Position numbers and translations under genes: made by a program
The notes under the pieces: model-generated
Database searches by the model: none
Told to the model about the DNA's origin: nothing
What the model saw: the letters and a program-made list of their open reading frames with translations, nothing else
Shown: one piece after another, positions 33,081 through 42,045 of the stretch
How the letters are laid out: every line of letters starts with the position of its first letter
Numbering within the stretch: position 1 is the stretch's first letter
Assembly (NCBI RefSeq): GCF_013408145.1
Contig: NZ_JACBZI010000001.1
Coordinates: forward strand, 1 to 64,000
Length of the DNA: 64,000 nt
DNA from: Nocardioides marinus
Lineage (GTDB): Bacteria > Actinomycetota > Actinomycetes > Propionibacteriales > Nocardioidaceae
Direction: 5' to 3'

Positions 33081-33400
33081 CCTTGTCGACCTCCTCCGTC
33101 GGCCCCTGGAGGACCGTGGGTGACCGGCGCCACACGACGCCGCTCGTCGCATGACAGCGGCCCGCCGGGGGTGTCGGCAACGGCTGGATGTGGCTCCGGT
33201 CACACCCTGCGGCGAGCGGCTGGCCGTACGCGTCGAGCGGTACGCCGCAGCCGACCCGGGCCGCACTACCGGCGGGTCACCGGGGTCGCTCGACCGTTCG
33301 TCGTGCGCGACCGACCGCTCGTCGTGGACCGCTCGGCCGTCGGGCGCGGCGTCGCCCGCAGCCCCTGTCGTGAGCCCGGTCACAGTCCTACCGTCGCTCC
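33081..33400. promoter_or_regulatory. Divergent intergenic region upstream of the symporter operon
   Basis: This 320-bp non-coding stretch separates the DUF4212/actP operon (minus) from a small membrane protein gene (plus). It contains three CCGGTCAC/GTGACCGG motifs (near 33120, 33197 and 33374), one of which is part of a Crp-type site. I see no convincing ORF or RNA gene. Confidence 0.5.
33189..33204 (-). promoter_or_regulatory. Candidate Crp/GlxR binding site
   Basis: TGTGGCTCCGGTCACA matches the Crp-family consensus TGTGA-N6-TCACA with one mismatch, in the fifth base of the left half. It lies about 110 bp upstream of the symporter operon start, and the window encodes a matching Crp protein at 22509-23186. 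Confidence 0.6.
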
Positions 33401-33817
33401 ATGGCCACCACGACCCCTGCCACCGCACCCACCGGCACCGCGCGTCCCGTCCGTCGGGGCGCCCACCCGGCCAAGCGGCTGCTGCTCGGGGCGTCGGTGA
33501 TGGTGATGTTCGGGTCGTTCCTGCCCTGGATCGACACCCCGATCGGGTCGATCAGCGGCACCCGCGGGGCGGGGCTGTGGACCTTCTACGCCGCGATGCT
33601 CGGCTTCGCCGCCGTCATGGTGCCGCTGCGCCGGCTGGCGATGGCCCAGGCGGCGGTGCTCTCCGCGGCTGCGATCGGCCTGGCCACCTGGCAGGTCGTG
33701 CACCTGCTCTCGCTGGTCGGCACCGCCGGCTGGCGCCCCGGGCCGGGGATCGTCCTGGTCATCGGCGGCGGCGTGGCGGCCGGTGCCGCGGCGTACCGGC
33801 TGCGTCGCGAGGCCTGA
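33401..33817 (+). CDS. Small four-helix membrane protein of unknown function
   Basis: I do not recognise this 138-residue protein. After a basic Pro/Thr-rich start (about 25 residues) there are four hydrophobic segments: LLLGASVMVMFGSFLPWI, GLWTFYAAMLGFAAVMVPL, AVLSAAAIGLATWQVVHLL and GIVLVIGGGVAAGAAAY. FLPWIDTPIGSISGTRG between helices 1 and 2 resembles extracytoplasmic loops of small actinobacterial membrane proteins. It is monocistronic with a strong hairpin after the stop. Confidence 0.65.
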   Translation: MATTTPATAPTGTARPVRRGAHPAKRLLLGASVMVMFGSFLPWIDTPIGSISGTRGAGLWTFYAAMLGFAAVMVPLRRLAMAQAAVLSAAAIGLATWQVVHLLSLVGTAGWRPGPGIVLVIGGGVAAGAAAYRLRREA

Positions 33818-33857
33818 CGCCCGGCCCCACCGCCCGCACCGCCGGGCCACGTCCTGC

Positions 33858-33896
33858 CGAGCCGGCGCATCCTTTGCGTGAGGATGCGCCGGCTCG
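33858..33896. terminator. Hairpin terminator after the small membrane protein gene
   Basis: CGAGCCGGCGCATCCT (33858-33873) pairs perfectly with AGGATGCGCCGGCTCG (33881-33896) around a 7-base loop. Nearly the same left arm (TGCCGAGCCGGCGCATCCTT) occurs again alone at 26629-26648 downstream of marP, so this hairpin belongs to a repeated sequence. Confidence 0.8.
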
Positions 33897-33931
33897 ACTG
33901 CGTCACAGTCGGCTCACGCACCGCTGGCGAG

Positions 33932-33965
33932 GTGAGATCGTGAGGCCTGTGAGGACGTGAGCCAG
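33932..33965 (+). promoter_or_regulatory. GTGAG-array element upstream of narK
   Basis: Four GTGAG units at 33932, 33940, 33949 and 33957 (spacing 8, 9, 8). The last two form GTGAGGACGTGAGCCAG (33949-33965), which recurs with one change upstream of nirB at 39411-39427. It is a likely operator for a nitrate/nitrogen regulator, lying about 105 bp before the narK start. Confidence 0.55.
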
Positions 33966-34070
33966 AGTTGACCGAGCAGAGACTGTCTCGCCACGGCCCG
34001 TGAAACGTCGGCTCCTCACAGTGGTGGTCGAAGGCGCCCGCCCGCGCCCCAGACGCCCTGAGGAGCCACC

Positions 34071-35597
34071 ATGACGACCCTGCACGACGCACCCACCCCG
34101 GGTGCCGCGGCCGCCCCGAGCGCGGCCACCCCGACGCCGCGCCGGCGCACCGGCCGCTGGATCGACGACTGGACCCCCGAGGACCCGCAGTTCTGGGAGA
34201 ACGGCGGCAGGCAGATCGCCCGCCGCAACCTGATGTGGTCGATCTTCGCCGAGCACCTGGGCTTCTCGGTCTGGCTGATCTGGTCGGTCTCGGCCGCCAT
34301 GCTGGGCAGCCGGTTCGGGTACACCCCGCAGCAGCTGTTCCTCCTCGTCGCGGCGCCCAACCTGGTCGGGGCGCTGATCCGGGTCCCCTACACCTTCGCC
34401 GTCCCGAGGTTCGGCGGCCGCAACTGGACCGTCGTCAGCGCACTGCTGCTGCTGATCCCCACCGTGCTCTACGTCATCGCGGTGCAGGACACCTCGACGC
34501 CCTACTGGGTGATGGTGCTGATTGCCGCCACGGCCGGCCTCGGCGGCGGCAACTTCGCCTCCTCGATGGCCAACATCAACGCCTTCTACCCCGCTGACAA
34601 GAAGGGCGCTGCCCTCGGCCTGAACGCCGCCGGCGGGAACGTCGGCGTGGCCGTGATCCAGTTCCTGCTGCCCGTCATCGTCGGCGCGGCCGGCATCTTC
34701 GGCCTGGTCAAGGCCTCCGAGGGCGGCGTGCACCTCGAGCGCGCCGGATGGGTGTACGTCGGTCTCGCCCTGGTCGCGGCCGCTGCGGCGTTCCTGTTCA
34801 TGAACAACCTCGGCACCGCGGTCGGCTCGACCAAGGAGACCGCCGCGGTCGTGAAGCGTCGGCAGACCTGGGTGATGAGCTTCCTCTACATCGGCACCTT
34901 CGGCTCGTTCATCGGCTACTCCGCCGCGATGCCACTGCTGATCAAGATCAACTTCTCGCTCATCGACCCCGAGGTCGGTGCCGTCGTCGGCGGCATCAAC
35001 TTCGCCTTCTACGCCTTCCTCGGCGCGCTCGTCGGCTCCTTCACCCGACCGTTCGGCGGCTGGCTGTCCGACCGGCTCGGTGGCGCCCGCGTCACCGTCG
35101 GTGCGTTCCTCGCCATGGTGCTCTTCACCGGTGGTGTCCTGTGGACGCTGACCCAGCTGACCCCGATCACGGCGGCCGCCGACCCGGCCGCCGCGGCGGA
35201 GGCCAACAAGCAGTGGTTCCCGCTGTTCCTCGGCTTCTTCCTGCTGGTCTTCGCCGCGACCGGCATCGGCAACGGCTCGACGTACCGGATGATCCCCACC
35301 ATCTGGCGCTACGAGGCGACCGAGGGCCTGGCCCCGGAGCCCACGTCGGACACCTGGCGGGCCGCGGTCCTCAAGGCGACCAAGGAGTCCTCCGCCGCGG
35401 TCGGCATCATCGGGGCGGTGGGGGCCCTCGGCGGGTTCCTCATCCCGATGATGTTCGGGGCGCCGTGGATCGAGGACCCGCTGTCCTCGGTGAAGAACGC
35501 CTTCGTCCTCTTCATCGGCTACTACCTCGTCTGCGCACTCGTGACCTGGGCGGTCTACCTGCGCCGCGGTGCGCGGCTGGCGGCGGCCGGCGCATGA
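34071..35597 (+). CDS. narK: Nitrate/nitrite transporter, NarK family
   Basis: A 508-residue MFS transporter with about twelve helices. The nitrate signature regions are visible: GLGGGNFASSMANINAFYPADKKGAALGLNAAGGNVGVA and the later AATGIGNGSTYRMIPTIW. The cytoplasmic N-terminus is 45 residues and includes RWIDDWTPEDPQFWENGGRQIARRNL, typical of actinobacterial NarK. It overlaps the nitrate reductase gene by ATGA, so uptake and reduction are translated from one message. Confidence 0.94.
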   Translation: MTTLHDAPTPGAAAAPSAATPTPRRRTGRWIDDWTPEDPQFWENGGRQIARRNLMWSIFAEHLGFSVWLIWSVSAAMLGSRFGYTPQQLFLLVAAPNLVGALIRVPYTFAVPRFGGRNWTVVSALLLLIPTVLYVIAVQDTSTPYWVMVLIAATAGLGGGNFASSMANINAFYPADKKGAALGLNAAGGNVGVAVIQFLLPVIVGAAGIFGLVKASEGGVHLERAGWVYVGLALVAAAAAFLFMNNLGTAVGSTKETAAVVKRRQTWVMSFLYIGTFGSFIGYSAAMPLLIKINFSLIDPEVGAVVGGINFAFYAFLGALVGSFTRPFGGWLSDRLGGARVTVGAFLAMVLFTGGVLWTLTQLTPITAAADPAAAAEANKQWFPLFLGFFLLVFAATGIGNGSTYRMIPTIWRYEATEGLAPEPTSDTWRAAVLKATKESSAAVGIIGAVGALGGFLIPMMFGAPWIEDPLSSVKNAFVLFIGYYLVCALVTWAVYLRRGARLAAAGA

Positions 35598-37702
35598 GTG
35601 GCGGCACAGCGCTCCCTCTCGCCTCGGCCGGTGCCACCTCCAGGGGTGCTGCCGGGGCGACCCGGACCCACTGCCCCTACTGCTCGCTGCAGTGCGGCAT
35701 GACCCTGGTCGGTCAGCGCCGCACGACGGTCGAGCCGTGGGCGGAGTTCCCGGTCAACGAGGGGGCGCTGTGCCGCAAGGGTTGGTCGGCGACCGGGCTG
35801 CTGGGCCACCGCGAGCGGCTGACCACCCCGATGGTCCGTGACCGGTCGACCGGTGAGTGGTCCGGCGTCACGTGGGACGAGGCGCTCGACCTGGTCGCCC
35901 GACGCCTGCGGGAGGTGCAGGCCGGGCACGGCCCCGACGCCGTGGCCGTCTTCGGCGGCGGGGGGCTCACCAACGAGAAGGCCTACCAGCTCGGGAAGTT
36001 CGCCCGGGTCGCGCTCGGCACCAGCCAGATCGACTACAACGGCCGCTGGTGCATGAGCTCGGCCGCCTCGGCCTCGACCCGTGCGTTCGGCGTCGACCGG
36101 GGGCTGCCCTTCCCGCTCGCCGACGTGGAGCAGGCCGATGTCGTGGTCCTGGTCGGCTCCAACCTCGCCGAGACGATGCCGCCGGCGGCGCGACACCTCG
36201 ACCGGGCCCGTGAGAACGGTGGGAAGGTCGTCGTCATCGACCCCCGCCGCACGGCCACGGCCGACCGCGCCGACGTCGTGCTGCAGCCGGTCCCCGGGAC
36301 CGACCTGGCGCTCGCGCTCGGGGTCCTGCACCTGCTCGTCGCGGGGGGCCACGTGGACGAGGCCTACGTCGCCGCGCGCACCACCGGCTTCGAGGCCGTG
36401 CGGGAGTCGGCCGCCGCGTGGTGGCCCGAGCGGGTCGAACGGGTCACGGGAGTGGCCGCGTCGGAGCTGCGGGCGCTGGCCGACCTGCTCGCGGACCACG
36501 AGCGGGTGATGGTGCTGACCGCACGCGGCGCCGAGCAGCACGCTCAGGGCTCCGACACGGTGCTCGCCTGGATCGACGTCGCCCTCGCGCTCGGCATGCC
36601 CGGGCGGCAGTACGCCGGGTACGGCTGCCTCACCGGCCAGGGCAACGGCCAGGGCGGTCGCGAGCACGGCCAGAAGGCCGACCAGCTCCCGGGCTACCGG
36701 ATGATCGACGACCCGGCCGCGCGCGCCCACGTCGCGGCCGTGTGGGGCGTGGAGCCGGACTCCCTCCCCGGCAGGGGCCGGTCGGCGTACGAGCTGCTCG
36801 ACGCGCTCGGCACCCCCGGCGGCCCGCGGGCGATGCTGGTGCACGGCTCCAACATCGTCGTCTCCGCGCCGCGGGCGACCCACGTGCAGGAGCGGCTGGA
36901 GGCGCTGGACCTGCTCGTGGTCTGCGACCTGGTGATGAGCGAGACCGCGGCGCTGGCCGACGTCGTGCTGCCGGTGACGCAGTGGGCGGAGGAGACCGGC
37001 ACGATGACCAACCTCGAGGGCCGGGTGATCCTGCGCCAGCAGGCGCGACCGGCGCCCGAGGGCGTCCGTTCGGACCTCGACGTGATCGCGGGGCTGGCTG
37101 CCCGCCTCGGCTCCCCGATCGACTTCTCGACCGACCCGGAGGAGGTCTTCGCCGAGCTCGGCCGCGCGTCTGCCGGTGGGAAGGCCGACTACGCGGGGAT
37201 CACCTACGACCGGATCCGTGCCGAGCACGGGGTCTTCTGGCCGTGCCCGAGCCCCGGCCACCCGGGGACGCCGCGCCTGTTCGCCGACTCCTTCGCCACT
37301 TCCGACGGCCGCGCGCGCTTCCACGCCGTGGAGCACCGCGGGCCGGCCGAGGTGGTCGATGCGGACTACCCGGTGCACCTGACGACGGGTCGGGTGCTCG
37401 CGCAGTACCAGTCCGGCGCCCAGACCCGCCGCATCGCCGACCTCCCCGACGACGGGGCCTTCGCCGAGATGCACCCGCTGCTGGCCGGCCGGCTCGGCGT
37501 CGCCGACGGGATGCCGGTCACCGTGCGCACCCGGCGCGGGGAGATCCGGGTCCCCGCCCGCGTCACGACCACGATCCGCCCCGACACCGTCTTCGTGCCC
37601 TTCCACTGGCTGGGCGTGAACCGGCTGGTCAACGACGCGCTCGACCCGGCCAGCCGGATGCCGGAGTTCAAGGTGTGCGCCGCGCGGGTGGAGGCGGCAT
37701 GA
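35594..37702 (+). CDS. nasA: Assimilatory nitrate reductase, molybdopterin catalytic subunit
   Basis: Reduces nitrate to nitrite in the cytoplasm. A 702-residue Mo-bisMGD enzyme with an N-terminal [4Fe-4S] motif CPYCSLQCGM plus LCRKG, Mo-ligand Cys in NGRWCMSSAAS, cofactor-binding motifs (VLVGSNLAETMPPAARHLD; TGQGNGQGGREHGQKADQLPGY) and a C-terminal molydopterin-dinucleotide domain (HLTTGRVLAQYQSGAQTRR; FVPFHWLGVNRLVNDALDP). No Tat signal, as expected for the assimilatory type. It overlaps narK upstream and the FAD-subunit gene downstream. Confidence 0.93.
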   Translation: MSGGTALPLASAGATSRGAAGATRTHCPYCSLQCGMTLVGQRRTTVEPWAEFPVNEGALCRKGWSATGLLGHRERLTTPMVRDRSTGEWSGVTWDEALDLVARRLREVQAGHGPDAVAVFGGGGLTNEKAYQLGKFARVALGTSQIDYNGRWCMSSAASASTRAFGVDRGLPFPLADVEQADVVVLVGSNLAETMPPAARHLDRARENGGKVVVIDPRRTATADRADVVLQPVPGTDLALALGVLHLLVAGGHVDEAYVAARTTGFEAVRESAAAWWPERVERVTGVAASELRALADLLADHERVMVLTARGAEQHAQGSDTVLAWIDVALALGMPGRQYAGYGCLTGQGNGQGGREHGQKADQLPGYRMIDDPAARAHVAAVWGVEPDSLPGRGRSAYELLDALGTPGGPRAMLVHGSNIVVSAPRATHVQERLEALDLLVVCDLVMSETAALADVVLPVTQWAEETGTMTNLEGRVILRQQARPAPEGVRSDLDVIAGLAARLGSPIDFSTDPEEVFAELGRASAGGKADYAGITYDRIRAEHGVFWPCPSPGHPGTPRLFADSFATSDGRARFHAVEHRGPAEVVDADYPVHLTTGRVLAQYQSGAQTRRIADLPDDGAFAEMHPLLAGRLGVADGMPVTVRTRRGEIRVPARVTTTIRPDTVFVPFHWLGVNRLVNDALDPASRMPEFKVCAARVEAA

Positions 37703-39237
37703 GGGGGGAAGGTGGTCTCGACGCGCGCTCGCTGGCGCTCGATGCTCGACCACCTGCCGAGGCCGGTGGTCGAGCAGAGAGGAGCGCCAGCGACGAACGG
37801 GCGTCGAGACCACCCGCCGGCGAGCGGCTGGTCGTCGTCGGGAACGGCATGGCCGCGACCCGCCTCGTGGAGGGGCTGGTCGCGGGCGGGTACGCCGGTC
37901 ACGTGACCGTGCTCGGGGACGAGCCCGTGCCGGCGTACAACCGGATCCTGCTCTCCGCCGTCCTCGAGGGCACCCACGCGCCGGACGCGCTGACCCTGCG
38001 CTCGCCGGACTGGTACGCCGGGCACGGGATCGACCTGCGGACCGGCACCCGGGTGCTCGCGGTCGACCGCGGGCACGGTGACGTGATGCTCGTGGACGGC
38101 ACGCTCGTCCCCTTCGACCGCCTGGTCCTGGCGACCGGCTCGATCCCCACCCTCCCGCCGATCCGGGGGCTGGTGCGCCACGACGGGTCGCTGCACCCGC
38201 GGGTGCACGCGTTCCGCTCGCTCGCCGACTGCGAGGGGCTCCTGGCAGCGGCACCGGGCGCGCGCCGTGCCGTCGTCGTGGGCGGCGGGCTGCTCGGGCT
38301 CCAGGTCGCGCGGGCGCTGTCGCTGCGGGGGGTGGCCACGGAGGTGGTCGAGGGCGCCGAGCACGTGCTGCACCGCCAGGTGTCGGCGCCGGCGGGGAAG
38401 GTCCTCGCCCGCAGCCTCACCCGACTCGGCACGACGGTCTACACGGGGGCGCGGGTGGTGCGCCTCCACGAGCACGGCGGCCCCGAGGCCGGGGTCGGCC
38501 TGCGGCTGGACACCGGTGTCGTGCTCGACACCGACCTGGTGGTCCTCACGGCGGGTGGTCGGCCGAGCACCGCGCTGGCGCGTGGCGCCGGGCTCGAGGT
38601 CCGCCGGGGGGTCGTGGTCGACGACCACCTCACCTCGCCCACCGACCCCCGCGTCCACGCGATCGGGGACTGCGCCGAGCACCGCGGCGTGACGACCGGC
38701 TTCGTGCCGCCGGCCTGGGAGCAGGCCCAGCTGCTGGCGGCGCGCCTGTGCGGCGCCGACGTCGTCCACGAGGGCTCCCGCTCGGTGGCCCGGCTGCGGG
38801 CGACCGACCTCGACGTGGCGGTGCTGGGCGACCCGGTCGGCGAGGAGGGCGAGGTCGTGGAGGTGTCCAACCCCGTCGCCGGCAAGCACTCCCGGCTCGT
38901 CGTCCGCGACGGTGTGATCGTGGCCGCCGCGCTGGTCGGAGACCTCTCCCGGGTCGGGCTGATCACGCAGCACTACGACCGCGGCACCGTCCTCGGGGTC
39001 CGCGAACCCGGTGACCTGCTGCTGCCGGACCCCGTCTCCGAGCCTCCCGCGCTGCCGGACGAGGCGGAGGTCTGTGCCTGCGCCGGGGTGTCGGCCGGTG
39101 AGGTGCGCGGCTGCTCCTCGCTGGAGCACCTGCGCGAGACGACCCGCGCCACCACCGGCTGCGGCGGCTGCGAGCAGGTCTGCGCGGCGTTGGTCGAGCA
39201 GGCGAGCCCCCGGCGAGCCGTCGTCGAGACCCGGTGA
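37699..39237 (+). CDS. nasB: FAD-dependent electron-transfer subunit of nitrate reductase (NasB-like)
   Basis: A 512-residue NirB-N-terminal-like flavoprotein. It has VVVGNGMAATRLVEGL (FAD), VVVGGGLLGLQVARAL (NAD(P)H) and IGDCAEHRG, and ends in a BFD-type [2Fe-2S] domain with CACAGVSAGEVRGC and TTGCGGCEQVC. It probably passes electrons from NAD(P)H to the nitrate reductase encoded just upstream. The family core begins only at about residue 40 (ERLVVVGNG). Residues 5-39 are encoded by an interspersed inverted-repeat element inserted directly after the start codon that overlaps the nasA stop (ATGA). No other plausible start lies downstream of the repeat before the FAD motif. Confidence 0.9.
   Translation: MRGEGGLDARSLALDARPPAEAGGRAERSASDERASRPPAGERLVVVGNGMAATRLVEGLVAGGYAGHVTVLGDEPVPAYNRILLSAVLEGTHAPDALTLRSPDWYAGHGIDLRTGTRVLAVDRGHGDVMLVDGTLVPFDRLVLATGSIPTLPPIRGLVRHDGSLHPRVHAFRSLADCEGLLAAAPGARRAVVVGGGLLGLQVARALSLRGVATEVVEGAEHVLHRQVSAPAGKVLARSLTRLGTTVYTGARVVRLHEHGGPEAGVGLRLDTGVVLDTDLVVLTAGGRPSTALARGAGLEVRRGVVVDDHLTSPTDPRVHAIGDCAEHRGVTTGFVPPAWEQAQLLAARLCGADVVHEGSRSVARLRATDLDVAVLGDPVGEEGEVVEVSNPVAGKHSRLVVRDGVIVAAALVGDLSRVGLITQHYDRGTVLGVREPGDLLLPDPVSEPPALPDEAEVCACAGVSAGEVRGCSSLEHLRETTRATTGCGGCEQVCAALVEQASPRRAVVETR
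37711..37814. repeat. Complete interspersed inverted-repeat element (copy C), inside a coding region
   Basis: Three nested inverted arms: GGTGGTCTCGACGC (37711-37724) with GCGTCGAGACCACC (37801-37814); TCGCTGGCGCTC (37729-37740) with GAGCGCCAGCGA (37782-37793); and GCTCGACCACC (37744-37754) with GGTGGTCGAGC (37765-37775). The 104-bp element is read through in frame as the N-terminus of the NasB-like protein. Confidence 0.9.
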
Positions 39238-39272
39238 GATGGCTGGGGGCGGCGACCACGGTCGGATGCGGG

Positions 39273-39323
39273 CGGTCTCGACGACGCCCTCGCTGGCGCT
39301 CGGGCTGCTCGACCAGCGGTGGG
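39273..39323. repeat. Interspersed inverted-repeat element, copy D
   Basis: Contains GGTCTCGACG, CTCGCTGGCGCTC (39289-39301) and GCTCGACCAGCGGTGG. It is a half copy of the element at 37711-37814, located between the NasB-like gene and nirB. Confidence 0.75.
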
Positions 39324-39410
39324 GCCGTGGTCGGCGCCCCGCCTGCCTCACCGGGCCCCGACACGCCTGTCGCGCCCTCGTCCCTCCTCCGTCGGGTCGG
39401 CTGCGGGCTC

Positions 39411-39427
39411 GTGAGGTCGTGAGCCAG
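39411..39427 (+). promoter_or_regulatory. narK-like GTGAG element upstream of nirB
   Basis: GTGAGGTCGTGAGCCAG differs in one base from the sequence upstream of narK (33949-33965). It lies 63 bp before the nirB ATG, and is followed by GTGTCACACG. A shared regulator of both transcription units is the simplest reading. Confidence 0.55.
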
Positions 39428-39489
39428 GTGTCACACGAGTCGTCACGAGGCGTGACGGTCGGGCAACCAGCACGGCAGAGGCTGGACGC

Positions 39490-42045
39490 ATGAGCCCCAC
39501 CCATCGCCAGCGCATCGTCGTGGTCGGCCACGGCATGGTCGGCCACCGGTTCGTCCAGGCCGCGATCGAGCGCGGACTCACCGAGACCCACGACGTGGTC
39601 GTGCTCGGGGAGGAGCCGCGCCCGGCGTACGATCGCGTGGCCCTGACCTCCTACTTCGCCGCCGACAGCGCCGAGGAGCTCTCGCTCCTGCCCGGCGGGG
39701 AGTACGACGACCCGCGGGTGTCCCTGCGGCTCGCGACGGTCGTGTCGGCGATCGACCCGGCCGCGCGGACCGTGCGGCTCGCCGACGGCGAGGTGCTCGC
39801 CTACGACCGGCTGGTCCTCGCCACCGGGGCGGCGCCCTTCGTCCCGCCGGTGCCGGGACGCGACCTGGGCGGCTGCTTCGTCTACCGCACCATCGAGGAC
39901 CTCGACGCGATCCGCGCTGCCTCGGAGCACGCGACCAGCGGTGTCGTGATCGGCGGCGGGCTGCTCGGTCTCGAGGCCGCCAACGCGCTGGTGCAGCTGG
40001 GCCTGGAGACCCACGTGGTCGAGATGGCGTCGCGGCTGATGCCGGTGCAGCTCGACGACGCGGGTGGGGCCACGCTGGTGAGGCACATCGAGAAGCTCGG
40101 CGTCACCGTCCACACCGGCGTCGCGACCGACGCCATCACCGGCGACGGCACCGTGGACGGGCTGGCCTTCGAGGACGGCGAGCGTGTCGACGCCCAGGTC
40201 GTGGTGTTCTCCGCCGGTATCCGGCCGCGTGACGCGCTGGCCCGCGAGGCCGGTCTCGAGGTCGCCGAGCGTGGCGGGGTGCTGGTCGACGAGCAGTGCC
40301 GCACCTCCGACCCGCGGATCCACGCCATCGGCGAGTGCGCCGCTCCGGGCGGCCGGATGTACGGCCTGGTCGCCCCGGGCTACGACATGGCCGAGGTCGC
40401 CGTCGACGCGCTGCTCGACGGCCCGGGTGCCTTCACCGGCGCCGACATGTCGACCAAGCTCAAGCTGCTCGGCGTCGACGTCGCCTCGTTCGGTGACGCG
40501 TTCGCCGCGACCGAGGGCAGCCTCGAGCTCGTCTACTCCGACGCGGTCGCGGGGGTCTACAAGAAGCTCGTGGTCACCGAGGACGGCACCCGCCTGCTCG
40601 GCGGCATCCTGGTGGGCGACGCGGCGGCGTACGGCATCCTCCGCCCGATGGTCTCCTCTGGCATCCCGCTGCCGGAGAACCCGGAGGAGCTCATCCTCCC
40701 CGCCTCCCGCGGCGGTGGCGCGACCGGCGTCGCGGCGCTGCCGGACGAGGCGCAGGTCTGCTCGTGCAACAACGTCAGCAAGGGCGACATCCTCGACGCC
40801 GTCGAGACCCACGACTGCGAGGACGTCGCGGCGGTCAAGAGGTGCACGACCGCCGGCACCACCTGCGGCTCGTGCGTCGGCACCGTCAAGGCGATCATCG
40901 AGGACCACTTCGTCACGTCCGGCAAGGAGGTCAGCCGGGCGCTGTGCGAGCACTTCGCGCTGTCGCGCTCGGAGCTCTTCGAGGTCGTCGCCATCCACGG
41001 CTACCGCACCTTCGACCAGATCGTGGAGGCCCACGGCACCGGCCGCGGCTGCGACGTCTGCAAGCCGGCCGTCGCCTCCATCCTGGCCAGCCAGCTCAAC
41101 GGCCACGTGCTCTCGGCCGAGAACCGCACCCTGCAGGACACCAACGACGCGTTCCTGGCCAACATCCAGCGCAACGGCACCTACTCGGTGGTCCCGCGCA
41201 TCCCCGGTGGGGAGATCACCCCCGAGAAGCTGATCGTGATCGGCGAGGTGGCGCGCGACTACGGGCTCTACACGAAGATCACCGGCGGCCAGCGCATCGA
41301 CCTCTTCGGTGCCCGGGTGGAGCAGCTGCCCGAGATCTGGAAGCGCCTGGTCGACGCCGGCTTCGAGTCCGGTCACGCCTACGGCAAGTCGCTGCGGACG
41401 GTGAAGTCGTGCGTGGGCTCGACGTGGTGCCGGTACGGCGTGCAGGACTCGGTCGCGATGGCGATCGCGCTCGAGCTGCGCTACCGGGGGCTCCGCTCGC
41501 CGCACAAGCTCAAGGGCGGCGTCTCCGGCTGCGCCCGTGAGTGCGCCGAGGCGCGGTCGAAGGACTTCGGGATCATCGCCACCGAGAAGGGCTGGAACCT
41601 CTACGTCGGCGGCAACGGCGGCGCCACCCCGGCCCACGCCAGGCTGCTGGCCGGTGACCTCGACGACGAGACGCTCGTGCGCTACCTCGACCGCTACCTC
41701 ATGTACTACATCCGCACCGCCGACCGGCTGCAGCGCACGGCCCCCTGGGTCGACTCGCTCGAGGGCGGCCTGGAGCGGCTCAGGGCGGTCGTCGTCGACG
41801 ACGTGCTGGGGCTCGGGTCGGAGCTCGAGGCAGCGATGGAGCGGCACGTGGCGACGTACTTCGACGAGTGGAGGGCCACCGTCGAGGACCCCGAGAAGCT
41901 CGCCCGCTTCGTGTCGTTCGTCAACGCCCCCGGCGTGCCGGACCCGCACATCGCGTTCGAGACCGAGCGGGAGCAGATCAAGCCGGCCGACCCGGTGCCG
42001 CTGGGCACGACGATCCCCGTGGGTGCGCCGGTGGTGACCCCGTGA
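39490..42045 (+). CDS. nirB: Nitrite reductase [NAD(P)H], large subunit
   Basis: Reduces nitrite to ammonium. An 851-residue protein: FAD site VVVGHGMVGHRFVQAA, NAD site VVIGGGLLGLEAANAL, a BFD-type [2Fe-2S] domain (VCSCNNVSKGDI, TTCGSCVG), then the siroheme domain. The siroheme/[4Fe-4S] ligands are CVGSTWC and CARECAEA, with the ferredoxin-like half before them. ATG 39490 begins the standard N-terminus. GTGA overlap with nirD. A GTGAG element and repeat copy D occupy the 252-bp upstream gap. Confidence 0.96.
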   Translation: MSPTHRQRIVVVGHGMVGHRFVQAAIERGLTETHDVVVLGEEPRPAYDRVALTSYFAADSAEELSLLPGGEYDDPRVSLRLATVVSAIDPAARTVRLADGEVLAYDRLVLATGAAPFVPPVPGRDLGGCFVYRTIEDLDAIRAASEHATSGVVIGGGLLGLEAANALVQLGLETHVVEMASRLMPVQLDDAGGATLVRHIEKLGVTVHTGVATDAITGDGTVDGLAFEDGERVDAQVVVFSAGIRPRDALAREAGLEVAERGGVLVDEQCRTSDPRIHAIGECAAPGGRMYGLVAPGYDMAEVAVDALLDGPGAFTGADMSTKLKLLGVDVASFGDAFAATEGSLELVYSDAVAGVYKKLVVTEDGTRLLGGILVGDAAAYGILRPMVSSGIPLPENPEELILPASRGGGATGVAALPDEAQVCSCNNVSKGDILDAVETHDCEDVAAVKRCTTAGTTCGSCVGTVKAIIEDHFVTSGKEVSRALCEHFALSRSELFEVVAIHGYRTFDQIVEAHGTGRGCDVCKPAVASILASQLNGHVLSAENRTLQDTNDAFLANIQRNGTYSVVPRIPGGEITPEKLIVIGEVARDYGLYTKITGGQRIDLFGARVEQLPEIWKRLVDAGFESGHAYGKSLRTVKSCVGSTWCRYGVQDSVAMAIALELRYRGLRSPHKLKGGVSGCARECAEARSKDFGIIATEKGWNLYVGGNGGATPAHARLLAGDLDDETLVRYLDRYLMYYIRTADRLQRTAPWVDSLEGGLERLRAVVVDDVLGLGSELEAAMERHVATYFDEWRATVEDPEKLARFVSFVNAPGVPDPHIAFETEREQIKPADPVPLGTTIPVGAPVVTP

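Noticed and set aside
33897..34070. GlnR box upstream of narK
   Set aside because: A GTGAAAC piece is present near 34000, but the spacing to a second half-site does not fit the known pattern.
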